The notes beneath the pieces are model-generated. The model saw nothing but the letters and a program-made list of their open reading frames with translations. It did no database searches and was not told the origin of the DNA. A program made the translations under genes and the position numbers. DNA of 64,000 nucleotides from Bacteroidales bacterium UBA5382. Its GTDB lineage: Bacteria; Bacteroidota; Bacteroidia; Bacteroidales; Dysgonomonadaceae. Shown piece by piece: positions 16,716-25,009 of this stretch (position 1 is the stretch's first letter; each line of letters opens with the position of its first letter). The stretch covers positions 124,001 to 188,000 of the forward strand of contig DHOU01000011.1 of NCBI GenBank assembly GCA_002409745.1. The letters run 5' to 3'.

Positions 16716-19700
16716 TTAAAAACTAAATGTTACTCCGACGGTAAAAGACGTCGTGTTTGGATATTTCGTTCCATTGTCGGTATTCAATTCCGGATCCCAT
16801 AATTTCCATTTGGAGAACGTAAATAAATTCATCCCCATCATATAAACACTGGCGTTATTTACATTCGCTTTTTCGCACCAAGTTTTGGGGAGTTTATAAG
16901 ATAATTGGAGCGTTTTTAGCCGGAAAAAACTCATGTCTTTGAGCCACCATGTGCTGTTTTCAAAATTGTTTTGGTTTCCCAATGCATCGTTTCCGTAAGC
17001 GAGTCTGGGATAGAAAGCATCTTGTTTGGGATTATCTTGCGACCAGCGATCCGTAATATTGCTGTAAACTGCTCCGACACCGGCATCATTAAACGGCCGC
17101 ACAATGCCGCCTATAAAACGATTTGCTTTGCCTGTACCTTGAAACAGAACCCCTAAAGAGAAGCGTTTGTAATCCAGATTGAATCCGAATCCATAGTTTA
17201 GGATAGGTACATCGCCATTTCCCAACCACGATTTATCATTATCATCTATCTTACCGTCCTCATTCATATCTTTATACATCATATCACCGGCCTTCACATC
17301 TGTCAATCCTACTTTTGGAGGAGTAGGAAATGGTTGCGGAGTGTTTGCTCTTTCCGATGCGGGCAAGGCATACCAAGCATTGATTAAATCAATGTCGGTT
17401 TGCGTATATAACCCGAGCGCTTCATATCCTTCGATAGAAGTAAGGCTGAATCCTTTTCTGTTTCTCCATGCATATTCCCGTAAAGGTTGATCGTCATCCA
17501 CCCATTCCGGATCAGCATAGGTCATATTGCCTCTCAACGTTATAGCCCAGTCGTTATTAATTCGTTTAAAATATTCGATGTTTCCATCGAATCCTAATGT
17601 TTTTGTTTCTCCTACATTACCATAAGGAACGGATTGGAATCCAGCGTATCCGGGAAGAGAATTGTTGCGTAATAACAAAATGTCAGTTCTGTTTTCTTTA
17701 AATAAATCGAAAGTCACATTTAGATCATCTTTAAAGAATTTTAGGTCGAATCCTAAGTCTTGTTTGGTTGCTACCTCCCAACCTAAATCCGTGCGCGGAT
17801 TCGATATTACAACCCCACTTCGGCCGTTTGTACCGAATGAATAACCGTAGTCATTGTTCCATCCGTATTGTTCTATATACATGAACCTTCTATCTCCTAA
17901 ATTGGTTCCCGTTCGACTATTACCTACTTTACCGTACGTATACCGTATCTTGAAAAACGAAAAAACATCTTTAATCGGATCCCAAAAAGGTTCGCTTGAC
18001 GGAACCCACCCTGCACCAATTGCAGGAAAAGTACCAAAGCGTTTGGTTTTAGGAAAGTTCTCGCCGCCGTTATATCCTATATTGAATTCTGCGAAATACC
18101 GGTCTTTAAGGGCATAGGTAGCCCTTCCGGCAAATCCTTGCACTCTGAAAGGAATGGATTGTATAATATTATTTGCTTCGTTATAGGTCCTGCTTTCTTG
18201 TGTGTAAATCGCCATAGCACTCACTCGGTGATCTTCTCCGAAAAGTCTTTCCCAGTTGAGGGAAGCTTCAAAATAATCTTTTTGTTGTCCCTCGAAAGAC
18301 TTGCCGAAAGACAAAGCCGTCGATCCCGAATTCCAAGTAGGAATTAATATAGGTTTTCCTTGTTCATCATAAGGATTGCTTCTATCTTTGAAATAGTACG
18401 TGTTTTCGCGCTTTTCATACCATCTTTCGCGGGTTGTTACGGCATCGAAAGCGAACATGGATGTAAGACTGAGGCCTTTTAATAAAAAGTCCAAATCTTG
18501 AGTTATCCGAACATTCGATTGAACTCTATTGCTCATTGTTTTTCGATATCCTCGTTTTGTGGCGTCGGAATAAGGATTTCTTTCGGCCCCCTGCGTGTGT
18601 GTACCCGGCACATATTGAACGCCATCCACAACAAACATAGCGGGATATTTTACAGGATTGACTTCCATCGTAGACGAAAAAATGGTTTGGGAAGATTGAG
18701 CCGGATAATTTCCATTCGACAAATAACCCTGTACACCCACATCCACTTTAGTAGTTGGTGTGAGTTGGACATTCAGATTGGTCATGAAATTATAACGGTT
18801 GAAATTTATACCGGAATCATAATTTTCAGAATCATTCGTCTTTATCATTCCCGTTTCATTATAATAACTGACGGAAGAATAGAATTGAGCCATTTGGCTT
18901 CCTCCCCTGATATTTACATTGGCTCTGCGAGAATGCGCCCAATCATTAAATATTTCTTTTCTCCAATTTACGTTTGGATATAAAAGGGGATCGCTCCCTG
19001 ATCTGGTGTTTTCTATATATTCTTGGGAATAATTTTTGTATTGCCCTTCTCCCATATTATAAGAAGCTTCGTTTGCAGCTTCCATATAGGTGATCCCATT
19101 AGCCATTATTGGATCTTTGGTAAATCGGTTAAAGCCTTCGTAATAATCGATATTGACAGAAGGTTTGCCTATTATTCCCGGTTTGGTTTTAATAACCAAC
19201 ACTCCATTTGCACCTCTTACGCCATAGACAGCTGTTGCGGAAGCATCTTTCAATAATGTGATAGATTCGATGTCTTCGGGATCCAAATCATTGAACGGTC
19301 TTTCCACCCCATCTACTAAAATCAGTGGAGTCGATCCGTTAGGGGTTGAAATACCACGTATCCAAATATCAGCGGCATCTTTTCCCGGTTCGCCTGTACG
19401 TTGTACTCCTACTATACCGGCTAGTCTTCCCGCTAAGACGTTCGATAAGCTTCCCGTGGGAGCTTTTACATCCTGAATTTTTAGACTGGATTGTGAGCCT
19501 ATAGTGCTGATTTTTCGTTGTTCTCCATAGCCAACGACAACTATTTCATCCAGCTCTCCTACGGCTTCCTCAATAACTACATCTAAAATATTTTCCTTTC
19601 CTATCGAAACTTCTTGGTCTTTGAATCCAATATACGAAAATTTCAGTTTAGGTCTATCTGTTGTAGTCCGAATCGTGTATGTGCCGTTATTATCAGTAAT

Positions 19701-20195
19701 AGTTCCATTTGTAGTACCGACTTCTATTACATTTACGCCAATAAGTAATTCTCCTTTTCCATCCATCACCCGACCCGTGATTTCTCTTGCGGATGTCGGA
19801 ACTTGCTGAATTTTGGTTTTAGAATCACTCTTATATACGGATATTTGCCGTTCAATAACAGAATACTTTAAGCTCGTATTTTTTAAAAGAGATTCCAGAA
19901 TCTTATTTATTGATTCTCTTCTGGCATGTATATCCGTTTTTTTATTTAATTCTTTTCGAGCGTCATCAGTAATAAGAAATACATAATCACTTGTTTGTTC
20001 TATTTCTGAGATAGCTTGCCCTAAAGTCACATTTTTAAGATTCAACGAAAGTTCTTTTTGTTGAGGATAAATGTTCTCCGCTGTGATGCTAAAGAGGCAT
20101 AGAAAAAGTAATAGTATTGAAATCTTCATGACTTTTAAGATGTTGCTGCACTTTTTATATGCAGATTGATCAGATTTAATTTTTCTTTTATACAT
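16716..20195 (-). CDS. susC: SusC-like TonB-linked outer-membrane transporter with STN domain
   Basis: This 1159-residue SusC homologue carries a Secretin/TonB N-terminal (STN) domain at about 48-125 (LNLKNVTLGQAISEIEQ). A carboxypeptidase-like regulatory domain follows at about 140-215 (REITGRVMDGKGELLIGVNVIE), then DEIVVVGYGEQ, a plug (ILVDGVERPFNDLDPEDIE, GVRGANGVLVIKTK) and a large barrel. The STN domain is the part that signals to an anti-sigma factor, and a FecR/ECF pair lies directly upstream. The locus is thus controlled by trans-envelope signalling. The long basic N-terminus before the hydrophobic stretch MKISILLLFLCLF is usual for SusC proteins, so I keep the first ATG. Confidence 0.96.
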   Translation of the reverse strand: MYKRKIKSDQSAYKKCSNILKVMKISILLLFLCLFSITAENIYPQQKELSLNLKNVTLGQAISEIEQTSDYVFLITDDARKELNKKTDIHARRESINKILESLLKNTSLKYSVIERQISVYKSDSKTKIQQVPTSAREITGRVMDGKGELLIGVNVIEVGTTNGTITDNNGTYTIRTTTDRPKLKFSYIGFKDQEVSIGKENILDVVIEEAVGELDEIVVVGYGEQRKISTIGSQSSLKIQDVKAPTGSLSNVLAGRLAGIVGVQRTGEPGKDAADIWIRGISTPNGSTPLILVDGVERPFNDLDPEDIESITLLKDASATAVYGVRGANGVLVIKTKPGIIGKPSVNIDYYEGFNRFTKDPIMANGITYMEAANEASYNMGEGQYKNYSQEYIENTRSGSDPLLYPNVNWRKEIFNDWAHSRRANVNIRGGSQMAQFYSSVSYYNETGMIKTNDSENYDSGINFNRYNFMTNLNVQLTPTTKVDVGVQGYLSNGNYPAQSSQTIFSSTMEVNPVKYPAMFVVDGVQYVPGTHTQGAERNPYSDATKRGYRKTMSNRVQSNVRITQDLDFLLKGLSLTSMFAFDAVTTRERWYEKRENTYYFKDRSNPYDEQGKPILIPTWNSGSTALSFGKSFEGQQKDYFEASLNWERLFGEDHRVSAMAIYTQESRTYNEANNIIQSIPFRVQGFAGRATYALKDRYFAEFNIGYNGGENFPKTKRFGTFPAIGAGWVPSSEPFWDPIKDVFSFFKIRYTYGKVGNSRTGTNLGDRRFMYIEQYGWNNDYGYSFGTNGRSGVVISNPRTDLGWEVATKQDLGFDLKFFKDDLNVTFDLFKENRTDILLLRNNSLPGYAGFQSVPYGNVGETKTLGFDGNIEYFKRINNDWAITLRGNMTYADPEWVDDDQPLREYAWRNRKGFSLTSIEGYEALGLYTQTDIDLINAWYALPASERANTPQPFPTPPKVGLTDVKAGDMMYKDMNEDGKIDDNDKSWLGNGDVPILNYGFGFNLDYKRFSLGVLFQGTGKANRFIGGIVRPFNDAGVGAVYSNITDRWSQDNPKQDAFYPRLAYGNDALGNQNNFENSTWWLKDMSFFRLKTLQLSYKLPKTWCEKANVNNASVYMMGMNLFTFSKWKLWDPELNTDNGTKYPNTTSFTVGVTFSF

Positions 20196-20255
20196 TTGTA
20201 ATGAATTTTAGTTTACATATTAATTTAGTGTTACTTGTAAATTGATTTTTAACTT

Positions 20256-20292
20256 GATCGGGCGATGTGTCACCATTGTCCGATCTTTTTTT
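20256..20292. terminator. strong hairpin between fecR and susC
   Basis: GATCGG-GCGATG / CATTGT-CCGATC (20256-20285) is a 12-bp stem including two G-T pairs, with loop TGTCAC, followed by seven T on the plus strand (20286-20292). As a terminator it would face the plus strand and block antisense reading. On the gene-bearing minus strand it is a leader hairpin of susC, where no T-run follows. Confidence 0.5.
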
Positions 20293-20315
20293 AATTTAGT
20301 TATGTTGCATAGGCG

Positions 20316-21497
20316 TTATTTTTTAATAATATGAATTTTGTTATTTTCTCTTTTGTATATAGTAGACGATAGTACCGAAACGGAAGTAAGAACACTATCC
20401 AGATTATTCGATAAAAATAATTTACCGGAACAACTCTTTTCGTTCAATGCAATGTCTGGACTTCCATCGAACCGGACGTTATAATATCGCCCTATCTTTT
20501 TCAGTATTTCCGACATGGGCGTTTGCTCAAACTCGAGCACTCCTTTTGTCCAACTGATATATTCCGATACGTCCACCTTTTCTTTTAATAGTTTATGTTC
20601 TTCAATATCTATTTTCTCATTTGGAAATAAATCGATCTTGTCGTTGCCTTCTGTTTTTATAGTTATTTTACCATCTATCAATACGACTGTTTTTTTATTA
20701 TCATCATTATAAGCAGAAACATTAAACGATGTGCCGTATACCTCGATCTCGATCTCTTTAGAGCGAACGATGAAAGGGATTTTCGAATTATGAGCGACAT
20801 CAATAAAGATTTCCCCATAGACGTATATTTCGCGCGTTTTGCCGGTAAAAACAGTCGGAAAATCCAATTGAGTGCCTGAATTCAGCCAGATATGTGTTCC
20901 ATCGGAAAGGGTGATATCTGTTCGTTTTCCGAAAGGCACAATCAACTGATTTATTTCTTGGGATGCCAATGTAATTTCCCGTTTATTGTCTGTGCTATCG
21001 GTAATGAGCGCTTTACTGTCTTGCGTAAGGCCTATATGTGCCTCTTGATTGATAGGAATGATATTTTTACCCGATATAAGTTGTATTTCTTCGTCGGGCA
21101 GAGTTTGTCCTATAATTGTCTCATTATCGCCAAGGTTGAATTCTCCGGAGTTTTTGTTATTCCATACGTAAAGAGCCGATGCGATGAATAATAATAAGAT
21201 AGCAGCAGAAGAGGTGATGATTTTTCTGATTTTTCGTTTTCTGATTTTTTGTATTTTTCGTAATATGCTTGTATACATCTCTTGCTTCTCATCTTCCGAT
21301 AAGACTCGCCTGTTTATACGCAAGGAGTTAAACTGGGTGATCGCTTCTTCAATACTTCTCTGTAAAGATGGGTTTTCAGCCGAAAAATTATTCCATTGCT
21401 CCTCTGATTCCTTAGTCCGGAAAAGGCGCCATTTTATAAATTCTTCGTCGTGAAGGATCTTATATTTATTGCGAGATGTTCGATTCTTGTCGTCCAC
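20316..21497 (-). CDS. FecR-family anti-sigma factor
   Basis: This 393-residue protein has a cytoplasmic N-terminal region (1-90) and one transmembrane helix at about 93-112 (ITSSAAILLLFIASALYVW). A periplasmic FecR domain follows (about 190-285: ITLSDGTHIWLNSGTQLDFP, REIYVYGEIFIDVAH, IEVYGTSFNVSAY). The C-terminal DUF4974-type region (VLEFEQTPMSEILKKIGRYYNV) resembles an STN fold and contacts the SusC STN domain. It holds the ECF sigma factor inactive until SusC signals a bound ligand. It lies between the sigma gene and susC, the standard order. Confidence 0.93.
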   Translation of the reverse strand: MDDKNRTSRNKYKILHDEEFIKWRLFRTKESEEQWNNFSAENPSLQRSIEEAITQFNSLRINRRVLSEDEKQEMYTSILRKIQKIRKRKIRKIITSSAAILLLFIASALYVWNNKNSGEFNLGDNETIIGQTLPDEEIQLISGKNIIPINQEAHIGLTQDSKALITDSTDNKREITLASQEINQLIVPFGKRTDITLSDGTHIWLNSGTQLDFPTVFTGKTREIYVYGEIFIDVAHNSKIPFIVRSKEIEIEVYGTSFNVSAYNDDNKKTVVLIDGKITIKTEGNDKIDLFPNEKIDIEEHKLLKEKVDVSEYISWTKGVLEFEQTPMSEILKKIGRYYNVRFDGSPDIALNEKSCSGKLFLSNNLDSVLTSVSVLSSTIYKRENNKIHIIKK

Positions 21498-21634
21498 AGT
21501 AATTGTTTTTACTAAGAAGACGGATAGCGTGTTTTTTTGTGGACATAAATAAACAGAAAAATAAAGTCTTTAACATTCTGTCGTGTCAAAACGAATCCAT
21601 AATAGCAGTATAGTTGATAGTAAGGAACGTTTCC

Positions 21635-22237
21635 TTAAAGATGAAAAGAAAATGCGAACGCTATCCAGAGTAGTGTTGGCATGTTGTCATTCGAGGCAAA
21701 TTCACGAAGTTTTTCTAATGACCGGTAGATCAGTTTGCGGACGGACTCCTGACTGATATTCAATATATTTGCAATATCCTCATATTCCAATTCCATCATA
21801 TAGCGCAAATATACGGCTTCACGTTGATGGGATGTCAAATTATCGAGTAGTATTTGCACTTTCTTCTTTAAAAGTTCAGCTTCTTCGTTATCAATAAGAT
21901 TGTCGAGAATGGAAACTTCAGTCAAGAAAGGTGTTTCCTGATAGTTTGTAGAGAGCGAAGTGTCTTCAGAATGTTCTTTTTGTGCTAAATCCAATAAACG
22001 GTGCTTGTACGACCGGAATATATAAGAAGGCCCATTCTTTATATGTTGCAACTTTCCCCGTAAGAAATAGATCTTATAAAACACATCTTGAATAGCATCC
22101 TTACAGGCTTCTTCTTGAAATCCCATACTTATTCCGTATGAATACATATTATCCACATAGCAATTATAGATTACGGAAAAAGACTTTTCATCTCCGTATT
22201 CTAAAAACTGTTGCCAATTGAATTCTATATCCGTCAT
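21635..22237 (-). CDS. ECF RNA polymerase sigma factor
   Basis: This 200-residue sigma-70-type factor has region 2 at about 20-88 (AIQDVFYKIYFLRGKL, YIFRSYKHRLLDLAQ) and region 4 at about 125-178 (LTSHQREAVYLRYMMELEYEDIANILNISQ, then SVRKLIYRSLEKLREF). It belongs to the Bacteroidetes group paired with FecR anti-sigma factors. It should direct polymerase to the susC promoter when the glycan is sensed. The last 14 residues (PTLLWIAFAFSFHL) are unusually hydrophobic for a soluble sigma factor. Its own promoter is probably the -33/-7 pair at 22275-22304. Confidence 0.93.
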   Translation of the reverse strand: MTDIEFNWQQFLEYGDEKSFSVIYNCYVDNMYSYGISMGFQEEACKDAIQDVFYKIYFLRGKLQHIKNGPSYIFRSYKHRLLDLAQKEHSEDTSLSTNYQETPFLTEVSILDNLIDNEEAELLKKKVQILLDNLTSHQREAVYLRYMMELEYEDIANILNISQESVRKLIYRSLEKLREFASNDNMPTLLWIAFAFSFHL

Positions 22238-22274
22238 TTTCGCTCGAAGTTAATCGGGATGTTTAAAACAACAA

Positions 22275-22304
22275 CAAAAATAGACAATTAATTTTTCTTT
22301 CAAA
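22275..22304 (-). promoter_or_regulatory. promoter of the ECF sigma gene
   Basis: On the minus strand TATTTTTG (22275-22282) matches the -7 consensus, and TTTG (22301-22304) stands 18 bp upstream as -33. The spacer is one base shorter than usual. The start codon is 37 bp downstream. Confidence 0.45.
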
Positions 22305-22379
22305 AACAACCTCTTGTATATGTGAAGGATTTTTTTTCAAAAACAATTATAGGATAAGACTTTCTAAAGAGGGTAAAAA

Positions 22380-22396
22380 GGGGGGGGGTGGGGGGA
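22380..22396. repeat. poly-G tract between histidine kinase and sigma genes
   Basis: Nine G, one T and six G in a row lie 15 bp downstream of the kinase stop codon and over 70 bp upstream of the sigma promoter. Homopolymers of this length are prone to slippage, but no reading frame crosses it. Confidence 0.8.
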
Positions 22397-22411
22397 GTAT
22401 AACCTATGGCA

Positions 22412-23407
22412 TTATCCGGGAAAAGATAGCGTGAAAGCACTCCCTGTTTCATCTGACTTTACCGAAATAGTCCCTTTATGGCGAATCATCATCTGGCGAG
22501 TGAGGCTTAGTCCTATTCCCGATCCGCCTTGCTTGGTCGTATAAAAAGGAATGAATATTTTGTCTAATGCTTGTGGGGCGATGCCTGACCCATTATCGAA
22601 TACGGTAACTTGAACGATATTTCCGACCTGTTCTGCTTTTACCGTAATAAGCGGAGAAACTTGTGAAACGGTTGCTTCGCTGGCGTTTTTCAGAAGATTG
22701 ATCAGCATTTGTTCCAACATGTTCCGGTCGGCTACAACAATCAGGCGTTCAGGGTAACTCGTATACGCGAACCGGATGCCGTTGGCAGAAACCAATTGCT
22801 GCAAATGTTTTAAGAGGGATAATATGTCGATCGGCTGTTTTACCGGATCGGGAATACGGGTGAGCTGACGATAATTCTGCACGAAGGAAAGCAGTCCCTT
22901 ACTCCGCCGGTGAATCGTCTCCATGGCTCTTTTCATCAATCGATATTCCTCTTCCGAAGGCATTCCGTTTGCGGCACGTTCGGCGATGGTTTCGGATAAG
23001 GAGATAATCGGCGCGATACTGTTCATGATTTCATGGGTCAGTACAGTGATGAGTTTTTGCCATGCCTGTGTCTCCGCCTCGTCCATCAAGGAGTCGTGGG
23101 TCCGGTCGCGGAAGATTTGCAACGCGTCTTCCATCTCTTTCGATAAACGCCCCAACTCGTCTTTCGATTGATTGTCGGCAAAATGAAAAGAGAAGTCGGA
23201 GTAGCGGATACCGGCGATCATGCGTTCCATCTTTTCGATTAGCTTGCGTCGGCTGTTATATAAGGAGGTGGCAAGGAGTATGATAAGGATAAGCACGAGG
23301 ATTGCCGAAAAATACAATCCTTTCACAAAAAGTGCCGCACCGGCGATCGACAAAGCTACGATGCCGGATATTTTTAGAATGAAAAGATGTTTGCCGGATA
23401 GTTTCAT
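22412..23407 (-). CDS. sensor histidine kinase with no periplasmic sensor domain
   Basis: This 331-residue kinase has two transmembrane helices at about 10-27 and 31-50 with almost no loop between them, then a HAMP-like linker (53-105). The phosphoacceptor is H125 in VLTHEIMNS. The ATPase domain has N241 (LLKNASEA), DNGSGIA (271-277) and GGSGIGL (294-300). With no sensor domain it must sense in or at the membrane, like kinases that detect envelope stress or are controlled by a neighbouring transporter. Its start overlaps the regulator stop by four bases (ATGA), so the two are translationally coupled. Confidence 0.93.
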   Translation of the reverse strand: MKLSGKHLFILKISGIVALSIAGAALFVKGLYFSAILVLILIILLATSLYNSRRKLIEKMERMIAGIRYSDFSFHFADNQSKDELGRLSKEMEDALQIFRDRTHDSLMDEAETQAWQKLITVLTHEIMNSIAPIISLSETIAERAANGMPSEEEYRLMKRAMETIHRRSKGLLSFVQNYRQLTRIPDPVKQPIDILSLLKHLQQLVSANGIRFAYTSYPERLIVVADRNMLEQMLINLLKNASEATVSQVSPLITVKAEQVGNIVQVTVFDNGSGIAPQALDKIFIPFYTTKQGGSGIGLSLTRQMMIRHKGTISVKSDETGSAFTLSFPG

Positions 23408-24771
23408 GTCGTATGTTTTTCTATTTTCCGGTATAAAGAGAAGCGCGAAATACCCAACAAATCGGCTGCTTGGCTCATGTTGCCGCCGCTTACTTTCAAA
23501 GCCTGTTCGATAGCGCTTCTTTCCAATTCTTCCAAATTCAGATTATCCGTCTTTTTCTTGCCGGGGCCTTGAACGGGAACAAGCATAAAATCATCGGCGG
23601 TAAGGGTGTATGCGCCCGATAAAATGACGGCTCGTTCGATGGCATGTTGGAGTTCGCGTACATTGCCTTGCCATGCATATTCCTTTAGTTTGCGTTGTGC
23701 CGAAGGAGCGATGTTTTTGATTTCCTTTTTATATTTACGGGCATACAAGTGAAGGAAATGGTCGGCAAGCAATAGAATGTCGTTTCCCCGTTCGCGTAAT
23801 GGCGGGACATGCAGTTGTACGGTGTTGATGCGGTAGAGCAGGTCTTGGCGGAAGTCGCCTTGAGCAGCCTGTGAATGGATGTCGGCATTGGTCGCACAAA
23901 TAAGGCGGACATCAATGCGGATAGGGCGGGTCGCCCCCAAGCGGATGATTTGTTTTTTTTCCAAAGCCGTCAGCAGTTTTGCCTGCATGGTGGGAGTAAG
24001 GTTCCCTATTTCGTCGAGGAATAAGGTGCCTCCGGAAGCTATTTCGAATCTTCCCGGTTTATCTTTCTTGGCATCCGTAAAAGCTCCTTTTTCGTATCCG
24101 AACAATTCGCTTTCGAATAGTTGTTCGGGAATGCTTCCCAAATCGATATGCACGAAAGGCTTGTTGACACGGGGGGATGAGTAGTACAGGAAGTTAGCGA
24201 TAAGATCTTTTCCGGTTCCGTTTTCTCCGAGAATAAGGATATTGGCATCGGTATCTTTCAGGCGATCCATTTCATGGAAAAGCTTTTGCATCGACTCGCT
24301 TTCTCCGATGATTTCGGGTAGAGGCGGACGGTTGCTTTCCAATGCCGCCACTTGTTGTTTCAGTTGGTTGACTTCGTTGTGGCTTTTGCGTAATGAAATG
24401 GCTGATGAGACGGTTGCCAGCAGTTTGTCTTTTTCCCACGGTTTGGGAATAAAATCCGTCGCCCCTTCTTTTATGGCGCGAACCGCTTTTTCGGTATCGG
24501 CATAAGCGGTGATGAAAATAACGATGGCCTGCGGATCGATTTCCCTGATTCTCTTCAGCCAAACAAAACCCTCTTCTCCGCTGCTGGCATCTTTGTGAAA
24601 GTTCATGTCCAGTAAAATCACATCGGGATGGAAAGAGGCCATGAAGTATTCGATCCGTTCCGGTTGCGTGGTGACTTTCACCTTTTCTACATACGGCTGC
24701 AACAATAGGTTCAATGCGAAGAGAATATCTTCGTTGTCATCGATGATGAGTATTTTTCCATGCTTATCCAT
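23404..24771 (-). CDS. NtrC-family sigma-54-dependent response regulator
   Basis: I place the start at 24771 (MDKHGKILIIDDNED), the natural start of a receiver domain. The longer frame to 25029 adds 86 residues with no domain and would overlap the divergent TolC gene start. The 455-residue protein has a receiver with D55 as phosphorylation site and K110 (IPKPW). An AAA+ domain follows, with Walker A GENGTGKD and the sigma-54 contact loop GAFTDA. A C-terminal Fis-type HTH ends it (NMSQAADLLGISRFSLYRK). It is divergent from the export cluster and almost certainly controls it. Confidence 0.94.
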   Translation of the reverse strand: MDKHGKILIIDDNEDILFALNLLLQPYVEKVKVTTQPERIEYFMASFHPDVILLDMNFHKDASSGEEGFVWLKRIREIDPQAIVIFITAYADTEKAVRAIKEGATDFIPKPWEKDKLLATVSSAISLRKSHNEVNQLKQQVAALESNRPPLPEIIGESESMQKLFHEMDRLKDTDANILILGENGTGKDLIANFLYYSSPRVNKPFVHIDLGSIPEQLFESELFGYEKGAFTDAKKDKPGRFEIASGGTLFLDEIGNLTPTMQAKLLTALEKKQIIRLGATRPIRIDVRLICATNADIHSQAAQGDFRQDLLYRINTVQLHVPPLRERGNDILLLADHFLHLYARKYKKEIKNIAPSAQRKLKEYAWQGNVRELQHAIERAVILSGAYTLTADDFMLVPVQGPGKKKTDNLNLEELERSAIEQALKVSGGNMSQAADLLGISRFSLYRKIEKHTT

Positions 24772-24908
24772 ATCTCCGTTAGCGTATTTTGAAACGATGG
24801 GCCGATTATTCTTAATTGAATGATCCTTTTCGTTTAACCGGAATAAAATGCCCGATGCAAATGTAGTCAAAATTTCTTTATCGGGCGTGTGCGATATCGA
24901 ACGATGTG

Positions 24909-24948
24909 TGTGCTTTTTCGCACATTTATAGTTTGGCTGTTCTATTGA
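24909..24948 (+). promoter_or_regulatory. possible NtrC-type control region of the export cluster
   Basis: An inverted repeat TGTGC-N6-GCACA (24909-24924) lies just upstream of TGGC-N7-TTGA (24934-24948). The latter has the TGGC-N7-TTGC spacing of sigma-54 promoters with one mismatch at the invariant C. A second TGGC-N7-TTGA occurs about 40 bp downstream. Sites are suggestive only. Confidence 0.3.
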
Positions 24949-25009
24949 TAATCTATTTAAATATAATGATTTATGGCTTTGGCATTGATTTTGATAAGAG
25001 ATTTCGTAC

